A DNA stretch of 64,000 nt, from NCBI GenBank assembly GCA_002428525.1, contig DIWU01000014.1:34977-98976 (forward strand). Direction: 5' to 3'. Positions 50,644-57,368 of this stretch are shown here, piece after piece. The position numbers and the translations under genes are program-made. The stretch is from a bacterium UBP14_UBA6098 (GTDB lineage Bacteria > UBP14 > UBA6098). Position 1 is the first letter of the stretch; every line of letters starts with the position of its first letter. The notes below the pieces were generated by a model that saw only the letters and a program-made list of their open reading frames with translations, was not told where the DNA came from and ran no database searches.

Positions 50644-51291
50644 ATGATCAAAATTTTGATAGTCGATGACCATATGCTGATGCGCCAAGGCATTTTGAAG
50701 CTCATCGCCAACTTCGACGATTTCGAGGTCGTCGGCGAGGCCGCTAACGGCAGACAGGCGATCGAGCAGGCGCGGAGCCTCTCGCCGGATGTTATCATCA
50801 TGGACATCGCGATGCAAGAAATGAACGGGATCGACGCCACGAAAAAGATACTCGCCGAAAACCCGAATGCCAAGATCATCGCTCTGTCGATGCATTCCGA
50901 CAGGTCGTTCATTATGGAGATCCTCAAGTCCGGCGCGTCGGGATATCTCCTCAAAGACTGCGCCTTCGAGGAGCTCGAATCCGCGATCAGGATAGTCCAT
51001 ACGGGAAAAACCTACCTTAGCCCTTCTATCGCCAATGTCGTTGTCAAGGATTATGTCAATATATCTAACGGTGAAAGTCATCCCGAATCGAGCCAACTGA
51101 CCGACCGCGAGCGCGAGGTGCTCCAGCTCATCGCCGAGGGCGTCTCGACAAAGCAGATAGCCTTCAAGCTCGATGTAAGCGTGAAGACAATCGAAACCCA
51201 CCGCCGAAATATCATGAAGAAGCTCGAGGCCAAGAGCATCGCCGACCTCGTCAAGCACGGAATTCGCATGGGGCTGACGAGTTTGGAATAG
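50644..51291 (+). CDS. NarL/FixJ-family response regulator
   Basis: A 215-residue regulator: receiver domain with DD pair (IVDDHML), phosphorylated Asp54 in VIIMDIAM, conserved Lys in GYLLKDCAFEEL, then a LuxR-type helix-turn-helix (LTDREREVLQLIAEGVSTKQIAFKLDVSVKTIETHRRNIMKKL). It is the obvious partner of the preceding kinase. No target site is certain; the AATCCTT inverted repeat in front of the operon is a candidate. It ends at repeat island 3. Confidence 0.95.
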   Translation: MIKILIVDDHMLMRQGILKLIANFDDFEVVGEAANGRQAIEQARSLSPDVIIMDIAMQEMNGIDATKKILAENPNAKIIALSMHSDRSFIMEILKSGASGYLLKDCAFEELESAIRIVHTGKTYLSPSIANVVVKDYVNISNGESHPESSQLTDREREVLQLIAEGVSTKQIAFKLDVSVKTIETHRRNIMKKLEAKSIADLVKHGIRMGLTSLE

Positions 51292-51718
51292 TGAAGGTTA
51301 TGGGGATAGGTTTTGGGTTATAGGTTGTGGGTTATAGGTTTTGGGTTATAGGTTCTGGGTTATAGGTATTACCGGAACGCGCTGAAGCGCGTGGAGAGGG
51401 CGTGTTCAACACGCCCTTTTAAAGTAATACCTAATACCAAGAAACAATAACCAAAAAAGGGTAAAGGCTAAAGGGTAAAGGGTTTTACACGATAGCGCTT
51501 AGGAAAGCGCCGAATAGCATATTGCCATGATTATGGTGCAGTGCTCTGAGAGTTTGTCGAAGGGCTGAAACCTATTCGATCAATTTCCTTATTGCTCCGG
51601 TCGAGCATGTTTCGACTTCGCACAACGCCCGACGGCTGAGTGCGAAGCGTATCGAAGCCCCGTTAAAAAGGCGCTCCCCGCGCCTTTCATGTATTCCTTA
51701 TCACCTAAAACCTTCCCC
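51292..51718. repeat. intergenic repeat island 3
   Basis: About 430 bases between convergent genes, no gene. It opens with six or seven tandem degenerate units of GGTTATAGGTTxTGGGTTATAGG (51296-51372). Hairpin modules: 51397-51421 (GGGCGTGTT/AACACGCCC then TTTT, usable as a terminator for the two-component operon) and 51665-51687. AAAGGGTAAAGG repeats are at 51459-51482, and a TTCGACTTCGC/GCGAAGC-type word lies near 51610-51655. Confidence 0.82.
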
Positions 51719-52435
51719 TCATTCGCTCGAGAGGAGGTCTTCGTGGATATAGCCGGTGATGTCGAGGTATCTCACGCGGAACCATTCGCCGCTTTTGCCG
51801 AGCTGTTCGACTCTGGTGCCCGGCGGGAGAGTCTTTAAGACATTGGAGTTCGTGCTCGCCTTGTCGCGAATGTTCGCCCTTTTCAGCGTGGTCAAGCTCT
51901 CGACCGCCTCGAGGACTGCAGTTTTTGTCGTCACGCCCAGCGGCTCGAGTGCGCCGGCGAGAATCCATCCGCGGTTCTCGGAGATCTTCACGAGAAGCCA
52001 ATCGCCGGAGGTGGCCTTGACTGTTAAAAGCCGCCCCGAGTCGAGAATCTCGAGGTCGGCGGAAAGCTCCGAGGGCGCTTCCTTTCCGCGAACCCTGCCC
52101 AAGGTTTTGACTATCTTCGGTGCCTTCGTGTCCTCGACCTGATTCTTTCTGAGCCATGCAGAGTTCTCGGAGAGTTTTATCTGGGCGAAGGCACCCGCGG
52201 AGCCTATCACCTCGACGAGGGTTCCCGGCTCTATTCGGTCGATCTTTGCGGAGCCGAGGTCGGGTTCGCGAAAGGTGTTAGTCGATTGAACGACTTTGTA
52301 AAAGCCCTCGTGGACAACGCTTTGCGGTTCAGCTGTTTGCGGAGTGGTCTGTGCCGAGGTCTTCGGGACATAACATCCGGCGGCTATAAGCGCGATTGCG
52401 GCTAACACAATATATGATAAATACTTACGCTTCAT
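51719..52435 (-). CDS. SH3-domain lipoprotein
   Basis: A 238-residue lipoprotein with lipobox ALIAAGC (Cys about 19). Three bacterial SH3-like segments are visible: FREPDLGSAKIDRIEPGTLVEV, LLTVKATSGDWLLVKISENRGWI, and the most typical, ANIRDKASTNSNVLKTLPPGTRVEQLGKSGEWFRVRYLDITGYIHEDLL. Such domains bind cell-wall peptides or proteins. An open frame extends to 52519, but ATG 52435 starts the signal peptide and overlaps the end of the upstream gene by 11 bases, so the two are coupled. Confidence 0.88.
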   Translation of the reverse strand: MKRKYLSYIVLAAIALIAAGCYVPKTSAQTTPQTAEPQSVVHEGFYKVVQSTNTFREPDLGSAKIDRIEPGTLVEVIGSAGAFAQIKLSENSAWLRKNQVEDTKAPKIVKTLGRVRGKEAPSELSADLEILDSGRLLTVKATSGDWLLVKISENRGWILAGALEPLGVTTKTAVLEAVESLTTLKRANIRDKASTNSNVLKTLPPGTRVEQLGKSGEWFRVRYLDITGYIHEDLLSSE

Positions 52436-52946
52436 CGGCATTCTCTTCGGCCTTTCCGACGACGAAGCGGACAAGTTCGGGGAATTCGTCCGCGATCGCG
52501 CGCGAAAGGATGCCGGCAAACCTGCTGAAGGTATCGGCCAAATAACGCGCAGTCATGCTTGTTATCTCCTCGCCGGAGCGGCTGGCGCAAAGCATGACCG
52601 TTCTGTCTTGCATCCAAAACTTCGTGTCCCATGATTTTGAGAAATCGCTCAGTTCGAGCAGGAATTTATAGAATCTGGCGTTTTCCGCATCGCTCCAATT
52701 TTCGGGGATTTGGAACATAATGCTGTAGGCCACTAAAAGGTCGATCTGGCCGGAGAAGCGGATGAGATCGACCCAAAAGGGGATTTCTCCGCGGTAAAGC
52801 TCCCAGCGGTAACCGTTGGATTCCTCGCCGAAGCGGATTTCTTTGACGAGAAGCTGTTCGGTGGTTAGGTCTTTGAGCGCTCGCGAGACCTCATCGCGCT
52901 TAGCGGTCAGGGGTTTTAACTTTATCGGTTTTTCTTTAAAACTCAT
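52425..52946 (-). CDS. YbjN-like / type III chaperone-fold protein
   Basis: A 173-residue cytoplasmic protein with the feel of the YbjN family: WELYRGEIPFWVDLIRFSGQIDLLVAYSIMFQIPENWSDAENARFYKFLLELSDFSKSW, alternating strands and helices, then SRSGEEITSMTARYLADTFSRFAGILSRAIADEFPEL. The assignment is by pattern only. No catalytic residues are evident. It overlaps the SH3 lipoprotein gene and probably shares its mRNA. Confidence 0.7.
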   Translation of the reverse strand: MSFKEKPIKLKPLTAKRDEVSRALKDLTTEQLLVKEIRFGEESNGYRWELYRGEIPFWVDLIRFSGQIDLLVAYSIMFQIPENWSDAENARFYKFLLELSDFSKSWDTKFWMQDRTVMLCASRSGEEITSMTARYLADTFSRFAGILSRAIADEFPELVRFVVGKAEENADEA

Positions 52947-53009
52947 TCGGCACCTCGATTTTTCTTTAAATTTAGCAATAAAATCGATCTTTGCAATAGC
53001 GGCTTATTG

Positions 53010-53612
53010 TCATGCGAAGTGGCAGGCCTCGTCGCCGATCGTTGTGGAAGGCCCGTGGCCGGGGTAAACGGCTGTATCGTCGGGCAGGGCCATGAGCTTG
53101 GCGATGGACTTCATAAGCTCGCCGTGGCTTCCGCCGGGCAGGTCGGTTCTGCCGTAACCCAGCTCGAACAGCGTGTCGCCCGAGAGCAGAAACCCCGGAC
53201 TATACAAACAAATTCCCCCGGGTGTGTGCCCGGGTGTAAACATCACCGCGAATGACTCCCCGCCGAACTCGATGGTGTCGCCGTCTTTGAGGGCCTTGTC
53301 CGCGAGGAAGGAGATAGGTCTGTCGAAAAGCGCGCTTAGGTTTGCCATCGGGTCTTCGAGCGCGTCGGCGTCGGCCTCGTGGATAAGGATCTCCGCCGAG
53401 TATTTCTCGCGAAGCGCCGGCGCGGCGAGGATATGATCGACGTGGCAATGCGTCAGGACAATTTTTATCGGCCTGAGCCCCGCGCTATTTATAAAAGAAA
53501 CGATTCTCTCCGGGCTGTCCGCGGGATCGACTATGATACATTCGCTGTTTAAAGCGCTGACTATATAGCAATTCGTGTCAATTTCGCCGAGGATTAACCT
53601 GTCGATTTTCAT
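53010..53612 (-). CDS. metallo-beta-lactamase-fold hydrolase, glyoxalase II-like
   Basis: A 200-residue protein with the zinc-binding THCHVDH (54-60), a second-metal region FTPGHTPGGICLY, LLSGDTLFELGYGRTDLPGG and the final YPGHGPSTTIGDE. The layout is that of small glyoxalase II-like hydrolases (GloC/YcbL type), which hydrolyse thioesters such as S-lactoylglutathione; in bacteria without glutathione the substrate may be another thiol ester. It stands between the BamD-like lipoprotein terminator and the YbjN-like gene. Confidence 0.92.
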   Translation of the reverse strand: MKIDRLILGEIDTNCYIVSALNSECIIVDPADSPERIVSFINSAGLRPIKIVLTHCHVDHILAAPALREKYSAEILIHEADADALEDPMANLSALFDRPISFLADKALKDGDTIEFGGESFAVMFTPGHTPGGICLYSPGFLLSGDTLFELGYGRTDLPGGSHGELMKSIAKLMALPDDTAVYPGHGPSTTIGDEACHFA

Positions 53613-53638
53613 AAGTGCCTCCGATCCTTTATAAAAAA

Positions 53639-53662
53639 CGGCCGGACGAGACCGCCCGACCG
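53639..53662 (-). terminator. Rho-independent terminator of the BamD-like gene
   Basis: On the minus strand CGGTCGGGC pairs with GTCCGGCCG (9 bp with G-U pairs) around 6 nt, followed by TTTTTTAT. Confidence 0.8.
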
Positions 53663-53687
53663 CATAAAAAGGGCATTGCCGAATATC

Positions 53688-54392
53688 TTAGGCCTGATCC
53701 TTTTCCTCGATGAACTTAATCTCATCGGGGGATTTGCCCATATTTTCGAGCATCCACTTCGCGCTCGGAGCGAGGTCGCAATCCGGATATTCCGCCAAGA
53801 CGCGATCGAAGTATAGCTTGGCCTTCACGAAGTCCTTCATATATTCGGAATAATTAAAGCCCATGAGGAAGATCGCCTTGTAGTTGCCCGGATCGTCCGG
53901 GTAAAGCTCGAGAATCTTCTCGTAGCCCCTGTTCGCGCCGGCGTAATCGCCCTTTCCGAGCGCCATCTGTGCGGCGAAATAGAGGCCGTCGATCGGTATC
54001 TCGGCGAAAAGCGCTTTGCCCTTTTCGGCATCGGTGAGGGAGGTTCTTTCCGCGATGCGATATTTGACCCAGTATCCGGCGAGCGTGTCGCCGGAGCTTT
54101 TCGCGATGGCCATCGCCTCGGCGATATAGACATCTTCCTTGGATGTGCCGGCGTGTTTCTCCGCGGCGCGGAGCGTCAGGTCGAGGAGCTGGGAGCGGTA
54201 TTCGCCTATCTGCTCCGACATCGGGTAGTATTCCACGAGGTTTTTGTAGTTATAGATCGCGTCCTCGATATTGCCCTGATCGAGCATCAGCTTAGCCTGA
54301 GTAAGGTATTCCTCCTCGGTGAGGCGTCCGCCGGTGCATCCGGCGAGGGCGATGAGAATCGCCATCGAAATGAGAATTAATACACTGCGCAT
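53688..54392 (-). CDS. TPR lipoprotein, BamD-like
   Basis: A 234-residue lipoprotein with lipobox LIALAGC (Cys about 18) followed by tetratricopeptide-like repeats (AKLMLDQGNIEDAIYNYKNLVEYYP, GANRGYEKILELYPDDPGNYKAIFLMGF, AKLYFDRVLAEYPDCDLAPSAKWMLENMG). The size and order resemble BamD/YfiO of the outer-membrane assembly machine, though the N-terminal repeat pattern is looser, so CpoB-like or unrelated TPR lipoproteins are possible. ATG 54392 has GGAGGAC upstream; the open frame to 54431 lacks one. Confidence 0.82.
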   Translation of the reverse strand: MRSVLILISMAILIALAGCTGGRLTEEEYLTQAKLMLDQGNIEDAIYNYKNLVEYYPMSEQIGEYRSQLLDLTLRAAEKHAGTSKEDVYIAEAMAIAKSSGDTLAGYWVKYRIAERTSLTDAEKGKALFAEIPIDGLYFAAQMALGKGDYAGANRGYEKILELYPDDPGNYKAIFLMGFNYSEYMKDFVKAKLYFDRVLAEYPDCDLAPSAKWMLENMGKSPDEIKFIEEKDQA

Positions 54393-54481
54393 CGAATGTC
54401 CTCCGTTATTTACGATTTTGTTCGAATTCATTAATATAAATCGTTGTTCGATAAAGTCAATAGGCGATTTTCACAACGCGC

Positions 54482-55042
54482 TTATATTTCGGAAATCATC
54501 TTCGCTAAGAGCGATTTGACGCGCTCTATCTCCTCGCCCTCGATTTTGCCGGCGAAAAAATACCTTGTGTTCAGATCCGGCCCGACGATGAGGACATTGC
54601 TCTCGTCGTTAACGAAGCCGAAATCGCGGAGCATCTCGCCGCTCCAGTCGCCGTAAACAGGCACTCCGCGCTCCTTCGAGCTTTCGACGAGCTTCTTCTT
54701 CCAAATCTCGGTGATAGGCCACTTCGCCTCGCCGGCGTTGATCACCGCAACGCTCTTGACGCATCTTTGAATATTCTCCGGCCGGCAATGGTAGAATTCG
54801 AGAAGCTCATCGGTAAAGACCCTGTTCTTGCCGATCGCTGAGCGGGAAAGGTAGAGCATCACGGTCACTTTGCCCTCGAGCGCCTCGCGATTGAGCGAAT
54901 CGCCCTCACCGGAAACGACGGTGAAATCGGGGATCTTCGCTCCAACCGGCGGGCCGGATTGCCCGAGGGCAAAGCCTGCGGAGAGAACCAGCGCGGCGAT
55001 GAGAGGGGTGTTAAAACACCGATTTGAACTTGGTATATTCAT
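54482..55042 (-). CDS. YtfJ-like periplasmic thioredoxin-fold protein
   Basis: A 186-residue exported protein (signal peptide about 1-27). The mature part, VGAKIPDFTVVSGEGDSLNREALEGKVTVMLYLSRSAIGKNR, and later FGFVNDESNVLIVGPDLNTRYFFAGKI match the YtfJ/HI0045 group. It lacks the CxxC pair of active thioredoxins, as that group does, so it is probably not a disulfide enzyme. Its start lies two bases after the adenosine-specific kinase stop, so the pair is co-translated. Confidence 0.82.
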   Translation of the reverse strand: MNIPSSNRCFNTPLIAALVLSAGFALGQSGPPVGAKIPDFTVVSGEGDSLNREALEGKVTVMLYLSRSAIGKNRVFTDELLEFYHCRPENIQRCVKSVAVINAGEAKWPITEIWKKKLVESSKERGVPVYGDWSGEMLRDFGFVNDESNVLIVGPDLNTRYFFAGKIEGEEIERVKSLLAKMISEI

Positions 55043-55044
55043 GG

Positions 55045-55530
55045 CTACTTTTTATAGCCGATCATCCGCAGGAAACCATGACGGCAGGTCTTGCCGGCCT
55101 CGCCCTCGATCCCGACAGGGCGCTCGCCGTCGATGACCCCGAGCACTGCGCCATCGCCGGTTTCGTTCCGCGCGATCACCGCCTCGACAGGATTCGCGGT
55201 CGCGCAGAAGATGTTGCAAACCTCGGGCACAGCCCTCACAGCGCGGAGAACATTGATGGGAAAGCATTCGCGCATAACAATCAGAAAGCAATGGCCGGAG
55301 GCTATACGCATAAGGTTATCCGCCGCAATCCTCATCAGACCCTCGTCGTTGCCGTCGAAGCGGACAAGCCTGTCGCCGGAGGCCTCGGAGAAGGCTATTC
55401 CGAACCTCGCCGACGGCACGGAATTGACCATCGCCTCGAAGATGTCCTCGACGGTTTTTATAAAATGCGATTGCCCGAAGATAATATTCGCGCCCTCCGG
55501 GAACTCGATTTTTACTGTCTCGATTTTCAT
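55045..55530 (-). CDS. adenosine-specific kinase family protein
   Basis: A 161-residue protein of the small adenosine-specific kinase (PF04008) family, found mostly in archaea and deep-branching bacteria. Family segments are IEFPEGANIIFGQSHFIKTVEDI, FGIAFSEASGDRLVRFDGND, ASGHCFLIVMRECFPINVLRAVRAVPEVCNIFCATANPVEAVIAR and GVIDGERPVGIEGE. The biochemical name comes from one archaeal study and the true role is not settled. GGAGC precedes the ATG. It is the first gene of a pair with the YtfJ-like protein. Confidence 0.92.
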   Translation of the reverse strand: MKIETVKIEFPEGANIIFGQSHFIKTVEDIFEAMVNSVPSARFGIAFSEASGDRLVRFDGNDEGLMRIAADNLMRIASGHCFLIVMRECFPINVLRAVRAVPEVCNIFCATANPVEAVIARNETGDGAVLGVIDGERPVGIEGEAGKTCRHGFLRMIGYKK

Positions 55531-55564
55531 TTCAGCTCCGTTTTGATTTTTATTGACAGCCTTG

Positions 55565-55855
55565 CTTATGCACGCGGTGGGCCAAAAAGGGAGGTTTCGG
55601 GTATTAGGTTATGGGCATTACACTAAGGCGCTTAGGAAAGCGCCTATTTGCCTCTGCCGTCATTGCGAGAAGGGCGAAGCCCGACGAAGCAATCTGTTCC
55701 GATGAGGGGGGGTAAAAGGTAAAGGGTAAAAGCTTAAAGGCATTACATTAAGGCGCTTATGAAAGCGCTTATTACCCACAGCATGCAAATCCGTAGGGGC
55801 CGGTCTCGCGCCGGCCCTTTATTTTTCCGCAGGGCCGAGGCCCGCCTCGAACGTT
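55565..55855. repeat. intergenic repeat island 4
   Basis: Lies between the divergent adenosine-specific kinase and double-Cache genes. Almost all of it is the dispersed block also present in island 1, with a REP-like GTCATTGCGAG unit (55659-55695), AAAGGTAAAGGGTAAAAG repeats (55715-55731) and the hairpin GGGGCCGGTC/GCCGGCCC (55796-55820). The remaining 55856-55942 is AT-rich and should hold the Cache gene promoter. Confidence 0.82.
55607..55850 (+). repeat. 243-bp dispersed direct repeat, copy 2
   Basis: Same orientation and nearly the same sequence as 22978-23220. The hairpin cores GCGCTT/AAGCGC and GGGCCGG/CCGGCCC are identical in both copies; the spacers between them carry most of the differences. 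Confidence 0.85.
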
Positions 55856-55942
55856 TCCGCTTGACTTCAGCCCAAAAATCGCTCTTTACTTTCTGTATAA
55901 ATAAAACTATTTTTAAATAAATAGTTCTAAAAAGGAGGAGAG

Positions 55943-56809
55943 ATGAGAACAGCTATTTTCGTTATTTCGTTACTAATAATAGGTTTCGCTGGAACCTTAC
56001 CGGCGCAAGAGTTCGTCTATCCACAAACCACCGAGCTTGTGACCTTCGTCGAGGGGGCTGTCCAGCTGATGAGCACCGAGGGCCTCGCCGCCTTCGATAA
56101 ATTCCGCGACAACACCGGCGAATGGTTCAAGGGCGACGACTATATCTTCGTCTGGGAGGAGGGCGGCACGCGAATAGTCTATCCGCCGGACGCCATGGGC
56201 GAAGGCCAAGATATGAACGGTCTTCTCGACTCCGACGGCAGACAGATCGGCCGGCTTATTATCGAGACCGCACAGAACGGCGGCGGATGGGTTCACTACA
56301 AATGGCCGCGCCCCGGGCGGGAAGTCCCCGAGTGGAAATCTACCTATATCCTCCCCGCGACCTTGGGCGCCGGCACCTCCTATATCGTCGGTAGCGGCAA
56401 ATACGGCCTGCCGACCGAGCCGGCCTTTGTAGTCGATGCTGTCCGTAGGGCGGTCGAGCTTGTCGAGACGGTCGGCCCGGCCGCCTTTCCCGAGATTGGC
56501 GACCTCGTCGGGGACTTCGTTTTCCTCGACACCTATGTCTTCATCAAGGATATGGACGGCAATGAGGTTTTAAACCCACTCAATCCCGATCTTCAAGGCA
56601 AGAGCCTCCTCGAGATGCCCGATGCGAACGGCAAGCTCTTCGTAAAAGAGGAGCTCGACCTCCTTGCCGAACAGGACGAGATTTGGTTCGATTACGCTTG
56701 GCCGCGGCCCTCCGACAATCAGGTCGCGAATAAAAGAGTCTTCCTGAAGAAGGCCCCCTTCGGCGATATCGTTTATGTCGTCGGCGCGGGATATTATCCG
56801 GCCGAATAA
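55943..56809 (+). CDS. secreted double-Cache-domain protein
   Basis: A 288-residue exported protein (signal peptide about 1-21) made of two single-Cache type 2 domains: about 30-150 (VEGAVQLMSTEGLAAFDKFRDNTGEWFKGDDYIFVW... WVHYKWPRP) and about 160-285 (VRRAVELVETVGPAAFPEIGD... WFDYAWPRP). Cache domains bind small ligands for chemoreceptors and kinases, but here there is no membrane anchor or output domain, so it may act as a periplasmic ligand-binding partner. GGAGGAG precedes the start. It is followed 13 bases later by a lipocalin gene. Confidence 0.88.
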   Translation: MRTAIFVISLLIIGFAGTLPAQEFVYPQTTELVTFVEGAVQLMSTEGLAAFDKFRDNTGEWFKGDDYIFVWEEGGTRIVYPPDAMGEGQDMNGLLDSDGRQIGRLIIETAQNGGGWVHYKWPRPGREVPEWKSTYILPATLGAGTSYIVGSGKYGLPTEPAFVVDAVRRAVELVETVGPAAFPEIGDLVGDFVFLDTYVFIKDMDGNEVLNPLNPDLQGKSLLEMPDANGKLFVKEELDLLAEQDEIWFDYAWPRPSDNQVANKRVFLKKAPFGDIVYVVGAGYYPAE

Positions 56810-56822
56810 AGGAGCTAACTCT

Positions 56823-57368
56823 ATGAAATTTATGAACTTGCCTATAGGAATCCTTCTAATGTCTCTGTTCATTGTCTCCGCTGTCCTCGCCGGCGGCAAA
56901 GGTCAGCTGGAAACAGTAGAAAAGGTCGAAATCGACAAATACCTCGGCAAATGGATCGAGATCGCCAGATATCCGGTTCGTTTCCAAAAGGAGGACTGCG
57001 TCGCGGCGACGGCCGAATATTCCCTGATGAAAAACGGCCAGATCCGCGTGCTGAACACCTGCTGGGGCGATTTCGTTGACGGCAAGATCACCGGCACGGC
57101 TAAGGGCCGCGCGAAATCGGTCTCCGACTCGAACTCCAAGCTCAAGGTCACCTTCTTTTGGCCTTTCCGGGCGGATTATTGGATAGTCGAGCTTGACGAG
57201 AATTATTACTACGCAGTCGTTTCCGGCCCATCGCGCAAATATGTCTGGATTCTTTGCAGAGAGCCGCGGATGGACTCCGAGCTTTTCGCCATGATTGTCG
57301 AACGGCTCGAGGCGCGCGGCTTCGACCCCTCGAAGCTGATCGTCTCGCGCGCGCAAACCGGCGAGTAG
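56823..57368 (+). CDS. lipocalin family protein, Blc-like
   Basis: A 181-residue protein with an N-terminal signal (MNLPIGILLMSLFIVSAVLAG) and the lipocalin signature YLGKWIEIARYPVRFQ (GxW motif), then NTCWGDFVDGKITGTAKGRAK, LKVTFFWPFRADYWIVELDENYYYAVVSGPSRKYVWILCR, typical of bacterial Blc. The signal lacks a clear lipobox cysteine, so it is probably secreted rather than lipidated. Lipocalins of this type bind lysophospholipids or fatty acids. AGGAG precedes ATG 56823. Its stop is immediately adjacent to the convergent mfd stop. Confidence 0.9.
   Translation: MKFMNLPIGILLMSLFIVSAVLAGGKGQLETVEKVEIDKYLGKWIEIARYPVRFQKEDCVAATAEYSLMKNGQIRVLNTCWGDFVDGKITGTAKGRAKSVSDSNSKLKVTFFWPFRADYWIVELDENYYYAVVSGPSRKYVWILCREPRMDSELFAMIVERLEARGFDPSKLIVSRAQTGE

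Noticed and set aside
55553..55558. TTGACA as a promoter -35 box on the plus strand
   Set aside because: No -10-like hexamer follows at 16-18 bases and the nearest plus-strand gene is almost 400 bases away beyond a repeat island.
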